DNA of 38,060 nucleotides from Bacilli bacterium (GTDB lineage Bacteria > Bacillota > Bacilli > Bacillales > Amphibacillaceae). The notes beneath the pieces are model-generated. The model worked only from the letters and a program-made list of their open reading frames with translations. It ran no database searches and was not told the origin of the DNA. How positions within the stretch are numbered: the stretch's first letter is position 1; every line of letters begins with the position of its first letter. The stretch is taken from the NCBI GenBank assembly GCA_012518125.1, contig JAAYTF010000035.1:1-38060 (forward strand). Direction: 5' to 3'. Shown in pieces: positions 1 through 8,104 of the stretch. Position numbers and translations under genes: made by a program.

Positions 1-202
1 GCCAACCGAATACGCCATCGATTTCACCAGTGTAAAAACCGATATACTTAAGGCGAGCTTGCAATTCGATGACGTCTTCGCCAAATGCCCCATGTTGGAT
101 CACTTGTTCGCTGAATGCCTTTGCTTCCCGATTGACCCCGGCCGGGAACAAAGAACAGACAATGATCAGAAACAACAAAAAGAGTACTCGTTTACCTTTC
201 AT
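1..202 (-). CDS. sleB: Spore cortex-lytic enzyme SleB, N-terminal part (runs off the window)
   Basis: The 67 visible residues start with a signal peptide (MKGKRVLFLLFLIIV, then a small-residue region ending near AFS). A peptidoglycan-binding type 1 domain follows (QVIQHGAFGEDVIELQARL, then YIGFYTGEIDGVFGW). This is the SleB arrangement; the missing C-terminal part should be the hydrolase_2 transglycosylase domain that degrades spore cortex at germination. The ATG at 202 is preceded by GGAGG at 211-215 with an 8-nt gap, which favours it over the in-frame ATG at 208. In B. subtilis sleB is followed by ypeB, which would lie outside the window, and gudB lies nearby as here. No convincing sigma-G promoter was found in 203-300. 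The family call is firm; completeness cannot be judged. Confidence 0.9.
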   Translation of the reverse strand, partial: MKGKRVLFLLFLIIVCSLFPAGVNREAKAFSEQVIQHGAFGEDVIELQARLKYIGFYTGEIDGVFGW

Positions 203-301
203 CACCATTACCTCCATCGAAGTTCTACGCTTATTTTTTGATGTACAATTGAATTTATACATTTCTCAACGAATCTTTAACGGACAATTCTCTCATGGAA
301 A

Positions 302-337
302 CCAATAAAAAAACGCCTTTCATCATTGAAAGGCGTT
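302..337 (-). terminator. Rho-independent terminator after gudB
   Basis: A perfect 10-bp stem (AACGCCTTTC / GAAAGGCGTT, 6-nt loop) is followed on the minus strand by TTTTTTTATT. It lies 13 nt past the gudB stop and separates gudB from sleB. Confidence 0.93.
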
Positions 338-349
338 CAATGGCTGTGT

Positions 350-1642
350 TTATACCCAACCGCGGTAGCGCGCTGCTTCGGCCATTTTTCTTACGCCGAC
401 CATGTATGCAGCCAAGCGCATATCTACGTTTCTCGTTTGCGCCGTATTATAAATCGTTTCGAACGCTTTTGTCATCACTTTGCGCAACTTTTCTTCCACT
501 TCTTCTTCGGACCAGTAGTAACCTTGATTGTTTTGCACCCATTCAAAGTAAGATACGGTGACGCCTCCGGACGACGCCAACACGTCTGGAACGATCAATT
601 TTCCGCGTTCCGTCAAAATTTTCGTCGCTTCGATCGTCGTTGGACCGTTTGCCGCTTCGACGATGATGTCCGCTTTAATGTTATGTGCATTTTCTTTCGT
701 AATCTGGTTTTGCACTGCGGCCGGGACTAAAATATCACAATCCAACTCCAACAATTCTTTGTTCGTAATCGTGTTTTTAAACAACGTCGTCACCGTGCCA
801 AAACTGTCGCGACGATCCAACAAATAATTGATATCCAACCCTTCAGGATCATAAAGCGCGCCATACGCATCGGAAATGCCGACGACTTTCGCTCCCGCTT
901 CATGCAAAAATTTCGCCAAATAGCTTCCGGCATTTCCGAAGCCTTGGATGACGACGCGCGAGTCTTTTATTTCCAAACCACGTTTTTTCGCCGCTTCTTC
1001 GATGCAAATCGTCACCCCTTTGGCCGTAGCCGTTTCACGGCCGTGCGAACCGCCGAGGACGATCGGCTTCCCGGTAATGAAACCAGGGTTGTTGAATTCG
1101 TCAATGCGGCTGTATTCATCCATCATCCAAGCCATGATTTGCGAGTTCGTGAAAATATCCGGCGCAGGAATGTCTTTCGTCGGGCCAACAAACTGGCTGA
1201 TCGCCCGTACGTAGCCCCTGCTTAAGTTTTCCAATTCCCGAAACGACATTTCCCTCGGGTCGCAAACGATGCCGCCTTTGCCTCCGCCGTAAGGCAAATC
1301 GACAATCCCCGCTTTGATGCTCATCCAAATTGCCAAGGCGTTCACTTCGTCTTCCGTCACGTTCGGGTGGAAGCGTACGCCGCCTTTTGTAGGGCCGACC
1401 GCATCGTTGTGCTGGGCTCGGTATCCGGTGAAAACTTTGACGGAACCATCATCCATCCTTACAGGGATGCGCACTTTCAACATCCTTAAGGAATCTTTCA
1501 ACAACTCGTAGACTTCATCAGGATATCCGAGCTTCTCCAGCGCTTCTTTGATCACTTTTCGCGTCGATTCTAGAAGATTTGAAGCGCTTGACTCACTTGA
1601 ATCGGTTTCGTTTTGAAAATGAGCGGTTTTGTCGGATGCCAT
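350..1642 (-). CDS. gudB: NAD-type glutamate dehydrogenase (GudB/RocG family)
   Basis: A 430-residue catabolic glutamate dehydrogenase that interconverts glutamate and 2-oxoglutarate plus ammonium in the cytosol. Active-site lysines are visible in PTKGGVRFHP (K86), MSIKAG (K110) and PYGGGKGG (K122). The dinucleotide-binding motif GFGNAGS lies in the C-terminal domain. Length fits the hexameric Bacillus enzymes (about 424-427 aa). The N-terminal 20 residues are Ser/Asp rich and slightly longer than usual. AGGAGGT at 1649-1655 precedes the ATG. The gene sits between the ypbD/recS block and sleB, which is the gudB rather than the rocG context of B. subtilis. It is 55 bp downstream of ddl on the same strand, so co-transcription is possible, and it ends at a strong terminator. 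Confidence 0.95.
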   Translation of the reverse strand: MASDKTAHFQNETDSSESSASNLLESTRKVIKEALEKLGYPDEVYELLKDSLRMLKVRIPVRMDDGSVKVFTGYRAQHNDAVGPTKGGVRFHPNVTEDEVNALAIWMSIKAGIVDLPYGGGKGGIVCDPREMSFRELENLSRGYVRAISQFVGPTKDIPAPDIFTNSQIMAWMMDEYSRIDEFNNPGFITGKPIVLGGSHGRETATAKGVTICIEEAAKKRGLEIKDSRVVIQGFGNAGSYLAKFLHEAGAKVVGISDAYGALYDPEGLDINYLLDRRDSFGTVTTLFKNTITNKELLELDCDILVPAAVQNQITKENAHNIKADIIVEAANGPTTIEATKILTERGKLIVPDVLASSGGVTVSYFEWVQNNQGYYWSEEEVEEKLRKVMTKAFETIYNTAQTRNVDMRLAAYMVGVRKMAEAARYRGWV

Positions 1643-1697
1643 TTTTTTACCTCCTAAATATTTACATCGAACTGTCTATGATCAGCTTAATGAAGCA

Positions 1698-2627
1698 TCA
1701 TTTTTTTAACGTCAGCTGCACCAATCTTTCAACCATTTCGTCATAACTCATGTTCGCTGCTTTCGCGGAATCAGGGAATAAGCTTGTCGGAGTCATGCCC
1801 GGCAGCGTGTTCACTTCCAAAATGTACGGATACTTCCCGTCTTTTAATAAAAAATCGACTCGCGAATACGTTTCGCACCCTAAAACGCGGTGCGCCAAAA
1901 CCGCATATCGTTGGATTTGTTTCGTCAGCGCATCGCTGATGCGTGCAGGGATAATATGTTCGCTGCCGCCTTCACTATATTTTGACTCATAGTCGTATAT
2001 TTCATTCTTTGGAATGATTTCGATGATCGGCAACGCTTGTTCTTCACCTTTGTTCCCTAGAATCGGAACGGTGAGCTCCATGCCGTCGATATATTCTTCG
2101 ATTAAAATGTAATTGTCGCTTTCATAGGCTTTCTTCAGAGCTTCTTTCGTATCGGCAGCGTCTTTGACGATGGAAAGGCCGACCGTGGAGCCTTCCCGGT
2201 TCGGTTTGACGACAAATGGCGCTGTGAACGTTTCGTTTATTTTCGCGGCCAAACGATCAAAATCGCTATCTTTCGAAATGTAGTACAACTGCCCTTTCGG
2301 CGCGGGAATCTGATTTAATTGAAACAGTTGTTTCGCTTTATATTTATCCATTGCCAAAGCGGATGCTAATACGCCTGAGCCGACATAAGGAATTTCCAGC
2401 ATGTCGAGCATTGCTTGGATCGAACCGTCTTCGCCGAACTTGCCGTGTAAACCGATAAAGACTAAGTCGACGTCCAGTTGGATGATTTCTTCAAGTTTTT
2501 TCGGGTGAAAATCAATGCCAATGACGTCGTGTCCGTTATTTGTCAAAGCTTGCATGATTCCTTTGCTCGTGGAGATGGAAACTTCACGCTCTTTGGACAC
2601 ACCGCCATACAGTACCGCAATTTTCAT
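1698..2627 (-). CDS. ddl: D-alanine--D-alanine ligase (short, DdlB-like)
   Basis: A 309-residue ATP-grasp ligase that makes the D-Ala-D-Ala dipeptide for peptidoglycan precursors. The N-terminal domain opens with VLYGGVSKEREVS. The conserved serine loop is NREGSTVGLSIV. The active-site Lys-Tyr pair is in YESKYSEGG; a Tyr here is the D-Ala-D-Ala signature, whereas D-Ala-D-Lac ligases carry Phe. The end of the fold reads RVDFLL, then LEVNTLPGMTPTSL, the metal-binding Glu/Asn region. At 309 aa it resembles the E. coli DdlB length class rather than the roughly 350-aa Ddl usual in Bacillus. AGGAG precedes the ATG, and an extended -10 promoter lies upstream. I infer that ddl here may be an addition to the gudB locus; a second ddl elsewhere cannot be excluded. 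Confidence 0.93.
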   Translation of the reverse strand: MKIAVLYGGVSKEREVSISTSKGIMQALTNNGHDVIGIDFHPKKLEEIIQLDVDLVFIGLHGKFGEDGSIQAMLDMLEIPYVGSGVLASALAMDKYKAKQLFQLNQIPAPKGQLYYISKDSDFDRLAAKINETFTAPFVVKPNREGSTVGLSIVKDAADTKEALKKAYESDNYILIEEYIDGMELTVPILGNKGEEQALPIIEIIPKNEIYDYESKYSEGGSEHIIPARISDALTKQIQRYAVLAHRVLGCETYSRVDFLLKDGKYPYILEVNTLPGMTPTSLFPDSAKAANMSYDEMVERLVQLTLKK

Positions 2628-2687
2628 CGGTCACTCTCCTGTCTTACCGAAATTTAGTACCCAAAAAACATTCCTATTATTACTAAT

Positions 2688-2716
2688 ATCATATCACTTT
2701 TCGAAACGAGGTGCTA
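2688..2716 (-). promoter_or_regulatory. Candidate extended -10 sigma-A promoter for ddl
   Basis: TGATATGAT on the minus strand (2688-2696) is an extended -10 (TG-N-TATGAT). The -35 position at 2711-2716 reads TAGCAC, which is weak, as is common with extended -10 elements. The predicted start is near 2681, giving a leader of about 54 nt that carries the AGGAG site. Confidence 0.55.
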
Positions 2717-2746
2717 TCTTATTTTCAATATATGTAGCCGACGAAT

Positions 2747-3052
2747 TTAGTAGAAGAACGTAAGTAGCGCTTCCCTGTTAAAGTAATAAACCAGACATAA
2801 AATGGCGATGACAAAAACGATGACGACAAACAGACGGACGGATGGCCGGGCGAGGCTGAATGAATATTTCCCTTTTTTATTCCCATGCACTTCCCGGCGC
2901 GGGGGTAGATTCAATACGTCAAGTTCTACGTATTCATCCCGTTTCATCTCTTCATCTTCCATCGGTTCTTTATCATCGGGTTGGTGATTGGCCACTTCTT
3001 GAAACAATTCCATCAATTTATCCGCTTGGTGGCGGCGATTGTGTCCATTCAT
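2747..3052 (-). CDS. Small single-pass membrane protein at the ypbE position
   Basis: About 101 residues: a charged cytoplasmic N-terminal half, a short segment YVELDVLNLPPRREVH, a basic stretch, then one transmembrane helix (VRLFVVIVFVIAILCLVYYF) and only about ten residues after it. The ATG at 3052 has GAGGTG six bases upstream; a GTG at 3061 is in frame but lacks a spaced site. By position (after ypbD, before gudB) it matches B. subtilis ypbE, whose product has a similar N-terminus and membrane helix. From memory of that family, YpbE carries an extracellular LysM domain, which is absent here. The 120 bp downstream do not encode one in any frame I could read. Function unknown. Confidence 0.7.
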   Translation of the reverse strand: MNGHNRRHQADKLMELFQEVANHQPDDKEPMEDEEMKRDEYVELDVLNLPPRREVHGNKKGKYSFSLARPSVRLFVVIVFVIAILCLVYYFNREALLTFFY

Positions 3053-3062
3053 TGTTTCCACC

Positions 3063-3629
3063 TCACTTCGAAAACTTAACGTATAAACCTAGTAAAAAGT
3101 CAACGAGGAAATGAAACGTCATCGTAACGAGCAAATTGTTCGTCAATTCAAACAAATAACCGATTAAAAAACTCGTGACGATGATCATCAACAACAATAC
3201 CGGCTTCCTCAAATAACGCGTATGGACGATGACGAAAAGCCCGCTGGCGAAAAGATAACCGAATGTCGTTTGCAGCACGCCGCGAAAAAGAAACTCTTCA
3301 GAAATGGCGACGACAAGTGCGATGAAGAAGATGGCGGGGACCGATTGACCTTTGAACAATTTTTCGTTTATGCCACCATCATCGAAATGTTTTTTCGGCA
3401 CCCATTTCGACACGATGATTTCAACGACGACAAGCAACAATGCCATTAAGACGCCGTAATAAAATATGTCTGTTAAACGGAATTGGAACATCGCTTTCGT
3501 CGCTTCCCAATCACGGACAAACAAAAACCACAAGAAAATTCCGGTGAAAAAGAAGAATAATTGCGAATAGAAAACAGCTCTTGCTAATTCTTTCGATGAC
3601 AATTGTTTGACGATTTCTTCTTGGCTCAT
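3063..3629 (-). CDS. ypbD: CPBP-family intramembrane metalloprotease (YpbD)
   Basis: A 188-residue polytopic membrane protein of the CAAX-protease/bacteriocin-processing (CPBP, Abi) family. The three family motifs are visible: EEFLFRG (EExxxR), the F-x-x-x-H motif in FVIVHTRY, and the distal His-x3-Asp motif in FHFLVDFLLG. The substrate is unknown. The product has about five to six hydrophobic helices. The gene begins 1 bp after the recS stop and is followed, with 10 bp between, by the small membrane protein, so it belongs to the ypbB-recS-ypbD operon. Start chosen at the ATG at 3629, preceded by AGGGGA. Confidence 0.88.
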   Translation of the reverse strand: MSQEEIVKQLSSKELARAVFYSQLFFFFTGIFLWFLFVRDWEATKAMFQFRLTDIFYYGVLMALLLVVVEIIVSKWVPKKHFDDGGINEKLFKGQSVPAIFFIALVVAISEEFLFRGVLQTTFGYLFASGLFVIVHTRYLRKPVLLLMIIVTSFLIGYLFELTNNLLVTMTFHFLVDFLLGLYVKFSK

Positions 3630-3630
3630 T

Positions 3631-5169
3631 TCATTCCCCTACTTCTAATAATTTGGCTAATCGTTGTTTCCACGACTTTTCCGGATGCGTTTTCGGTTTT
3701 TTCGTTTCATCCATCCGTTTAAAAACGTCCGGCAAAGAAAGTCCGCAGACGCTGCAGCAATTTGCTTTTTCCGTTTCGGTTCTCCTCTGGAACCCTTTAT
3801 ACAATTCTTGACGCAAACAATGCTCGCTGTGGACGTAATGCAACATGTTCATCACATTCTTTTGTTTCACCCTTTTTCTTGCATCGATCAATTGTCTTAT
3901 CTTTGCCATTGTCCGTTTCCAAGATGCCTCATCGAAACAAACTTTGTTATCCTCAATTATACCATGAGTTTCAAAATGAAATTTTAACAATTTTATCTTC
4001 GTTTCATGAATATGTAACATTTCGCTTACATGGACGTAATCTTTGGGCAGTGGTTCATTTCTTTCATGCAAAATGTACAAAAAGTCCAGGAATTTGCGGA
4101 TTTCTTGCTCCGTCGGCAATTCACTTTCAATCAACTTAAAGGGTAGCTGTTGATCGCCTTCTTCAAACAATAAGATGCTAACGCTTTCTTTGCCGTCTCG
4201 AGCGGCGCGGCCAATTTCTTGAATAAACGATTCTTTGTCCGGTGGCATGTGGTAATGGATGACGAGACGGATGTTCGGTTTGTTGATCCCCATCCCGAAG
4301 GCGCTCGTCGCACAAATGATTTCTACTTGATCGTATAAAAATTGCTGCTGAATTTTCAATCGCGACTCTGGATCTAAATCACCGTGATAGTAGGCAATTT
4401 CACGGTCCGGCAACTGTTCCTTTAGCAAACGCGCCGTTTCTTCGGCCCGCTGTTTGCTGGAAAAATAAATGATCGTCGGAACGTCTTTTTGTCGCAAAAT
4501 TTCCACGAGACGCTCGTCTTTCGTTTTGTTTCGCTTTAGTTTTTCAACGACAAGCGCAATGTTTTTCTGTTCGAGCGGATATCGATGGACTTTCATTGCC
4601 GGCCGCTCCAATTGCTCGAGGATATCTTGTTCAATTTCCGCCGTGACCGTTCCGGAAAGCGCCAATAGAGGCGGATTTCCCAAAAGGTCGATCGCTAGTT
4701 TGAGGCGCAAATAATCCGGCCGGAAATCGTGGCCCCATTGAGAAATGCAGTGGGCTTCATCGATGACGAACAAGCTCACTTTACGTTTTTTAAGCGCGCC
4801 GATGATCTGTCGGTTTTGGAGCAACTCGGGGGACAGGTAGACGATTTTATACCGATGCAAATTTGTCAATATGTCGGTTCGTTCCTCATACGACAATAAA
4901 CTGTGGAGTGCGGCGACTTCTTTGAAGTGGAATGCTTTCGTTTCGCGCACTTGATCGACCATCAACGAAATCAGCGGGGAAACGACTACCGTCAAATCCG
5001 ACAGCAGACGACTCGGCAATTGATAACAGAGCGATTTTCCCGAGCCGGTCGGTAAAATCCCCAATACGTCGCACCCTTTTAGAACGTCTCCGATAATTTC
5101 TTTTTGACCAGGGCGAAACGAATCATATCGGAAATAACGTTGTAATTGTTTCGTTAAATAATCGCTCAT
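3631..5169 (-). CDS. recS: RecQ-family ATP-dependent DNA helicase (RecS type)
   Basis: 512 residues, the short form of RecQ. Superfamily-2 motifs read in order: motif 0 in FRYDSFRPGQ, Walker A TGSGKS (41-46), DEAH (137-140) followed by CISQWGHDFRP, motif III ALSGTVT, motif V TSAFGMGINKPN and motif VI QEIGRAARDG. The zinc-binding region is near the C-terminus (C451, C471, C472, C475). There is no HRDC domain, which separates it from full-length RecQ and matches B. subtilis RecS (YpbC). RecQ helicases unwind forked and recombination intermediates 3' to 5'. The ATG overlaps the ypbB stop by 4 bp (ATGA), implying translational coupling and probable functional linkage with YpbB. Confidence 0.94.
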   Translation of the reverse strand: MSDYLTKQLQRYFRYDSFRPGQKEIIGDVLKGCDVLGILPTGSGKSLCYQLPSRLLSDLTVVVSPLISLMVDQVRETKAFHFKEVAALHSLLSYEERTDILTNLHRYKIVYLSPELLQNRQIIGALKKRKVSLFVIDEAHCISQWGHDFRPDYLRLKLAIDLLGNPPLLALSGTVTAEIEQDILEQLERPAMKVHRYPLEQKNIALVVEKLKRNKTKDERLVEILRQKDVPTIIYFSSKQRAEETARLLKEQLPDREIAYYHGDLDPESRLKIQQQFLYDQVEIICATSAFGMGINKPNIRLVIHYHMPPDKESFIQEIGRAARDGKESVSILLFEEGDQQLPFKLIESELPTEQEIRKFLDFLYILHERNEPLPKDYVHVSEMLHIHETKIKLLKFHFETHGIIEDNKVCFDEASWKRTMAKIRQLIDARKRVKQKNVMNMLHYVHSEHCLRQELYKGFQRRTETEKANCCSVCGLSLPDVFKRMDETKKPKTHPEKSWKQRLAKLLEVGE

Positions 5170-6251
5170 CGTTTCTCTCCATTCGACCGGTGTCGTTTTG
5201 TCAAGGCGAGGCGAATTTGAAAATAGTCGATATCCTCGCCGACCGCTTCTTTGATCAATTTCAGTTTTCGCGTTTTCAACTTTTCAGCTGCCTTAAAAAT
5301 TTCATCCTGTTTTTCTCGGGAAACGAATGGTTCAATCGGAAAGTTATCATCGTGAAGGGCGATTTCGACGATATGGTCGTAAATCGTGTTCAATTTCAAC
5401 TTTCTCCGTTTTGCAATTTCCGCTAAAGGAAATCCTCGTTTGATGTATGATAATGTGATGTTTGCCGAATTTGTCAACGTTGTTTCGTTCGTCGCGTCGT
5501 TCAAGCCTTGGACAAACGAGGATAATAGAGGGTATTGTTTTGGGTATGCCGATAGTTCTTCCAGCATGAAATGGACGTAATTCATATGTAATAAACGGAT
5601 GTCGCTCACCGGTTTTTTCAAAGCGTTTGCCAATTGTTCAAACGTCAGCCCGATCTTTTCTGCCGTCGTGATTTGTCGGATGAACATCTCTGGATAAATG
5701 GGCGGCAATTTATCAAAAATGCGAACCAATTCTTCATACAATTGTTTCAATCGCACGTCATAGTTTTTTGGTTCTCGATGGAACAATCGTTTTGCCCAAT
5801 GCAACGTTTTCGGGTTTTCGACGATCGGAATATAGCGAAAGTTATGGTTTTTCGCGTTCGTCCACACTTGAATAAACAACAGCAGCCGTTCAAAAAAAGC
5901 GGAATCGATTTGGTGGAATTTCATCCCGTTCCAATAATATTTTGCCAAGTCGAATTTTTCCAACATCGTCTTTCCTTTGACGGTAACGACGAAGTGCTCA
6001 TGCGAAACATGTTCGATATAGCTATTTTCGTTCAACTGTTTCACCTGTTCGGCGAAGGAGCGTTTGTCAAGCGTTTTATATAAAGCGTAAAATCGCTCCA
6101 ATCCGTATAAATGTGCATCTTGGATCGTTTGGATCGATGGCTTGCCCAACAGCAAATGATAAATCGAATTGATCGTCCGCTCTCGATCGATCTGCTTCAG
6201 ACAATACAAGATGATCGCTTCCAACAACAAGGCGCTTCCCTCATTTTTCAT
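5166..6251 (-). CDS. ypbB: RecQ-associated helix-turn-helix protein YpbB
   Basis: 361 residues, mostly alpha-helical. A C-terminal region of roughly residues 260-350 resembles the helix-turn-helix domain often found fused or next to RecQ-type helicases (TLSYIKRGFPLAEIAKRRKL, then NTIYDHIVEIALHDD). Matches B. subtilis YpbB by position and length. Role unknown; the overlap with recS suggests a partner or DNA-targeting function. The ATG at 6251 has no good Shine-Dalgarno sequence; an out-of-frame ATG lies 4 nt upstream and a 12-bp inverted repeat sits in the 59-bp gap after resE. The gap is too short for a normal promoter region, so transcription may come from the res operon. The start is therefore less certain than the gene. 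Confidence 0.85.
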   Translation of the reverse strand: MKNEGSALLLEAIILYCLKQIDRERTINSIYHLLLGKPSIQTIQDAHLYGLERFYALYKTLDKRSFAEQVKQLNENSYIEHVSHEHFVVTVKGKTMLEKFDLAKYYWNGMKFHQIDSAFFERLLLFIQVWTNAKNHNFRYIPIVENPKTLHWAKRLFHREPKNYDVRLKQLYEELVRIFDKLPPIYPEMFIRQITTAEKIGLTFEQLANALKKPVSDIRLLHMNYVHFMLEELSAYPKQYPLLSSFVQGLNDATNETTLTNSANITLSYIKRGFPLAEIAKRRKLKLNTIYDHIVEIALHDDNFPIEPFVSREKQDEIFKAAEKLKTRKLKLIKEAVGEDIDYFQIRLALTKRHRSNGEKR

Positions 6252-6261
6252 CCATTTTAAA

Positions 6262-6307
6262 ATTGTCGACGATAAGAAAGCGAATGAAACTTCCCATCGT
6301 CGACAAT
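6262..6307 (-). repeat. 12-bp perfect inverted repeat between resE and ypbB
   Basis: ATTGTCGACGAT (6262-6273) and ATCGTCGACAAT (6296-6307) are perfect complements separated by 22 bp. On the minus strand the second arm is followed only by TTTTAAAAT, so it is a weak terminator at best. It could act as an attenuator, an mRNA processing site or a protein-binding site controlling read-through from res into ypbB. Confidence 0.6.
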
Positions 6308-6310
6308 CGG

Positions 6311-8104
6311 TTAATTGGCGAGTTTTTTCTCTTTCGACTTCGTCTGCGGAATCGAAAAACTGAACGTCGATCCGACATTCACTTTGCTTTTTACAGAAAT
6401 GTTTCCCTTATGTGCATCGATGATATGTTTGGCAATCGCCAGCCCAAGACCGGTGCCTTTTTTCTTCCGGTCTCGTTTGCGCGATTTGTCCGCTTTATAA
6501 AAGCGTTCAAATATGAACGGCAAATCCTCTTCCGGAATGCCGCTTCCATTATCCTGCACTTCCATGTACAACCTTTCTTCATCGGAATGGACTTCAATTT
6601 GGACATAGCCGCCCGGCTTCGTATGACCGAGCGCGTTGCTGATTAAGTTTGTCAACACTTGATCGATCCGGTCCGGGTCGAATTTCGCGATTTTTTTCTT
6701 AATGTTTTTCTTCAAGCGTAGTTCGATTTTTTGTTCTTCGGCGTGGCCGACAAACTTCTTGTAAACCCGATCGATCAACTCTTCAACATCGACATTTTCA
6801 ATGTTCAACTCGATATGCCCCGCTTCGATGCGGCCTAAGTCCAACAATTCATTCACCAAGCGCTCCATCCGCAACGATTCTTCATGGATGATGGAAGCCA
6901 ATTCGTTTTTCTCCTCGACCGTTTGGGCGATATCGTCAACGATCGCTTCGCTGTAGCCGCGCAATAGGGCGATCGGCGTCCGCAATTCATGCGAAACATT
7001 TGCGATGAAGTCTTTGCGCAATTTATCCAATTTGTACTGTTCGGTCATGTCGCGCAGGACGGCGACAGCACCCCGGATATGGTCTTCATCAAACAACGGC
7101 GTGATGATCAACATCCAATGCCTGCCGTTCAAATCGACTTTCTCGATGATTTCATCTTGTTTGTCGATCACTTTCAACAAGATTTCCTTTAAATCTTCGG
7201 GGAGCTGTTTCACTTTCTTTTCGGCATTGATGTTTTTCGTAAAATACCAATCTTGGACGAACTGTTCCGCTGGGGGGTTGATGACGGTGATTTCGCCCGT
7301 CCGCGTCAACATGATCACCCCGTCCGCCATCGAATTGACGAGGCTGGACAACTGTTCTTTTTCTTGGCGCAACGCATTCATATGGAAATGGAGCTGTTTT
7401 CCCATCCGATTGAAGGTGACCGCCAGTTCGCCGATTTCGTCGTATGTCAAAACGGGCACTTCTTTTTCGAATTCGCCTTTGGCCAATCCACTCGCCGCTT
7501 CACGCATTTTGATAAGCGGCGCTGTGACGCGCGAGGATAAAAAGAAGGCGAAAATGGTCGTAAGGACGATGGCGATGCCGGCAGCAAGCACGATGATTTT
7601 TGTCGTTTGTGCTCGCGTCTCATTGATGACGCTTAATGATTGGAAAATAAAAATGCCGCCATCCATATGTTCAAAAGGCATGCCGACAACCATGATTTCC
7701 GTTGCATCATTTTCGATGCGGATCCGTTTATTGACGTTGTCGTTTTCTTGCAACACTTCTTCAATCAACGATTTGTATTCTGTTTCCAATAAATTTTCCA
7801 TATCATAAAGCAATAAACTGGAACTGTCGGATACCCATCTTGTGCCATCCGGAAAATAAATGATGACTTTGCTCGTCGGTTCTTTCACCGTTTCGATCAG
7901 TTCCAACAAAATATCGCGTTCTTCCGAGCGGTTGACGATTTTGGAAATGTTTTGCGCCGTGTTCATCAAATTTTCTTCCGCCTGTTTCACGTGGTAGTTT
8001 TCGAAAAATTCAAGCAACAAGATTGTCAGGATAAACAAGACAAAGGAAACTAGCAATAAAATGGTTACTGCTAGTTTCCCAACTACACTTCGCCAAAATT
8101 TCAT
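6311..8104 (-). CDS. resE: Sensor histidine kinase ResE
   Basis: 597 residues. Order: TM1 (about 10-32), an extracytoplasmic sensing region (33-165), TM2 (170-190), HAMP (191-245), a PAS domain (about 250-355), HisKA with the phospho-acceptor H372 in FIANVSHELRTP, and a HATPase domain with N box NLISNALGH, G1 DNGSGIP, F box FERFYK and G2 GTGLGLAIAKH. ResE with ResD controls aerobic and anaerobic respiration genes in Bacillus in response to oxygen/NO-linked signals. The start overlaps resD by 4 bp (ATGA). It is the last gene of rluB-resABCDE and no clear terminator follows, only an inverted repeat and then ypbB. Confidence 0.96.
   Translation of the reverse strand: MKFWRSVVGKLAVTILLLVSFVLFILTILLLEFFENYHVKQAEENLMNTAQNISKIVNRSEERDILLELIETVKEPTSKVIIYFPDGTRWVSDSSSLLLYDMENLLETEYKSLIEEVLQENDNVNKRIRIENDATEIMVVGMPFEHMDGGIFIFQSLSVINETRAQTTKIIVLAAGIAIVLTTIFAFFLSSRVTAPLIKMREAASGLAKGEFEKEVPVLTYDEIGELAVTFNRMGKQLHFHMNALRQEKEQLSSLVNSMADGVIMLTRTGEITVINPPAEQFVQDWYFTKNINAEKKVKQLPEDLKEILLKVIDKQDEIIEKVDLNGRHWMLIITPLFDEDHIRGAVAVLRDMTEQYKLDKLRKDFIANVSHELRTPIALLRGYSEAIVDDIAQTVEEKNELASIIHEESLRMERLVNELLDLGRIEAGHIELNIENVDVEELIDRVYKKFVGHAEEQKIELRLKKNIKKKIAKFDPDRIDQVLTNLISNALGHTKPGGYVQIEVHSDEERLYMEVQDNGSGIPEEDLPFIFERFYKADKSRKRDRKKKGTGLGLAIAKHIIDAHKGNISVKSKVNVGSTFSFSIPQTKSKEKKLAN

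Noticed and set aside
7005-7808. Long plus-strand open frame opposite resE
   Set aside because: It is antisense to a strongly conserved kinase, lacks a ribosome site and has no recognisable domain; a by-product of codon bias.
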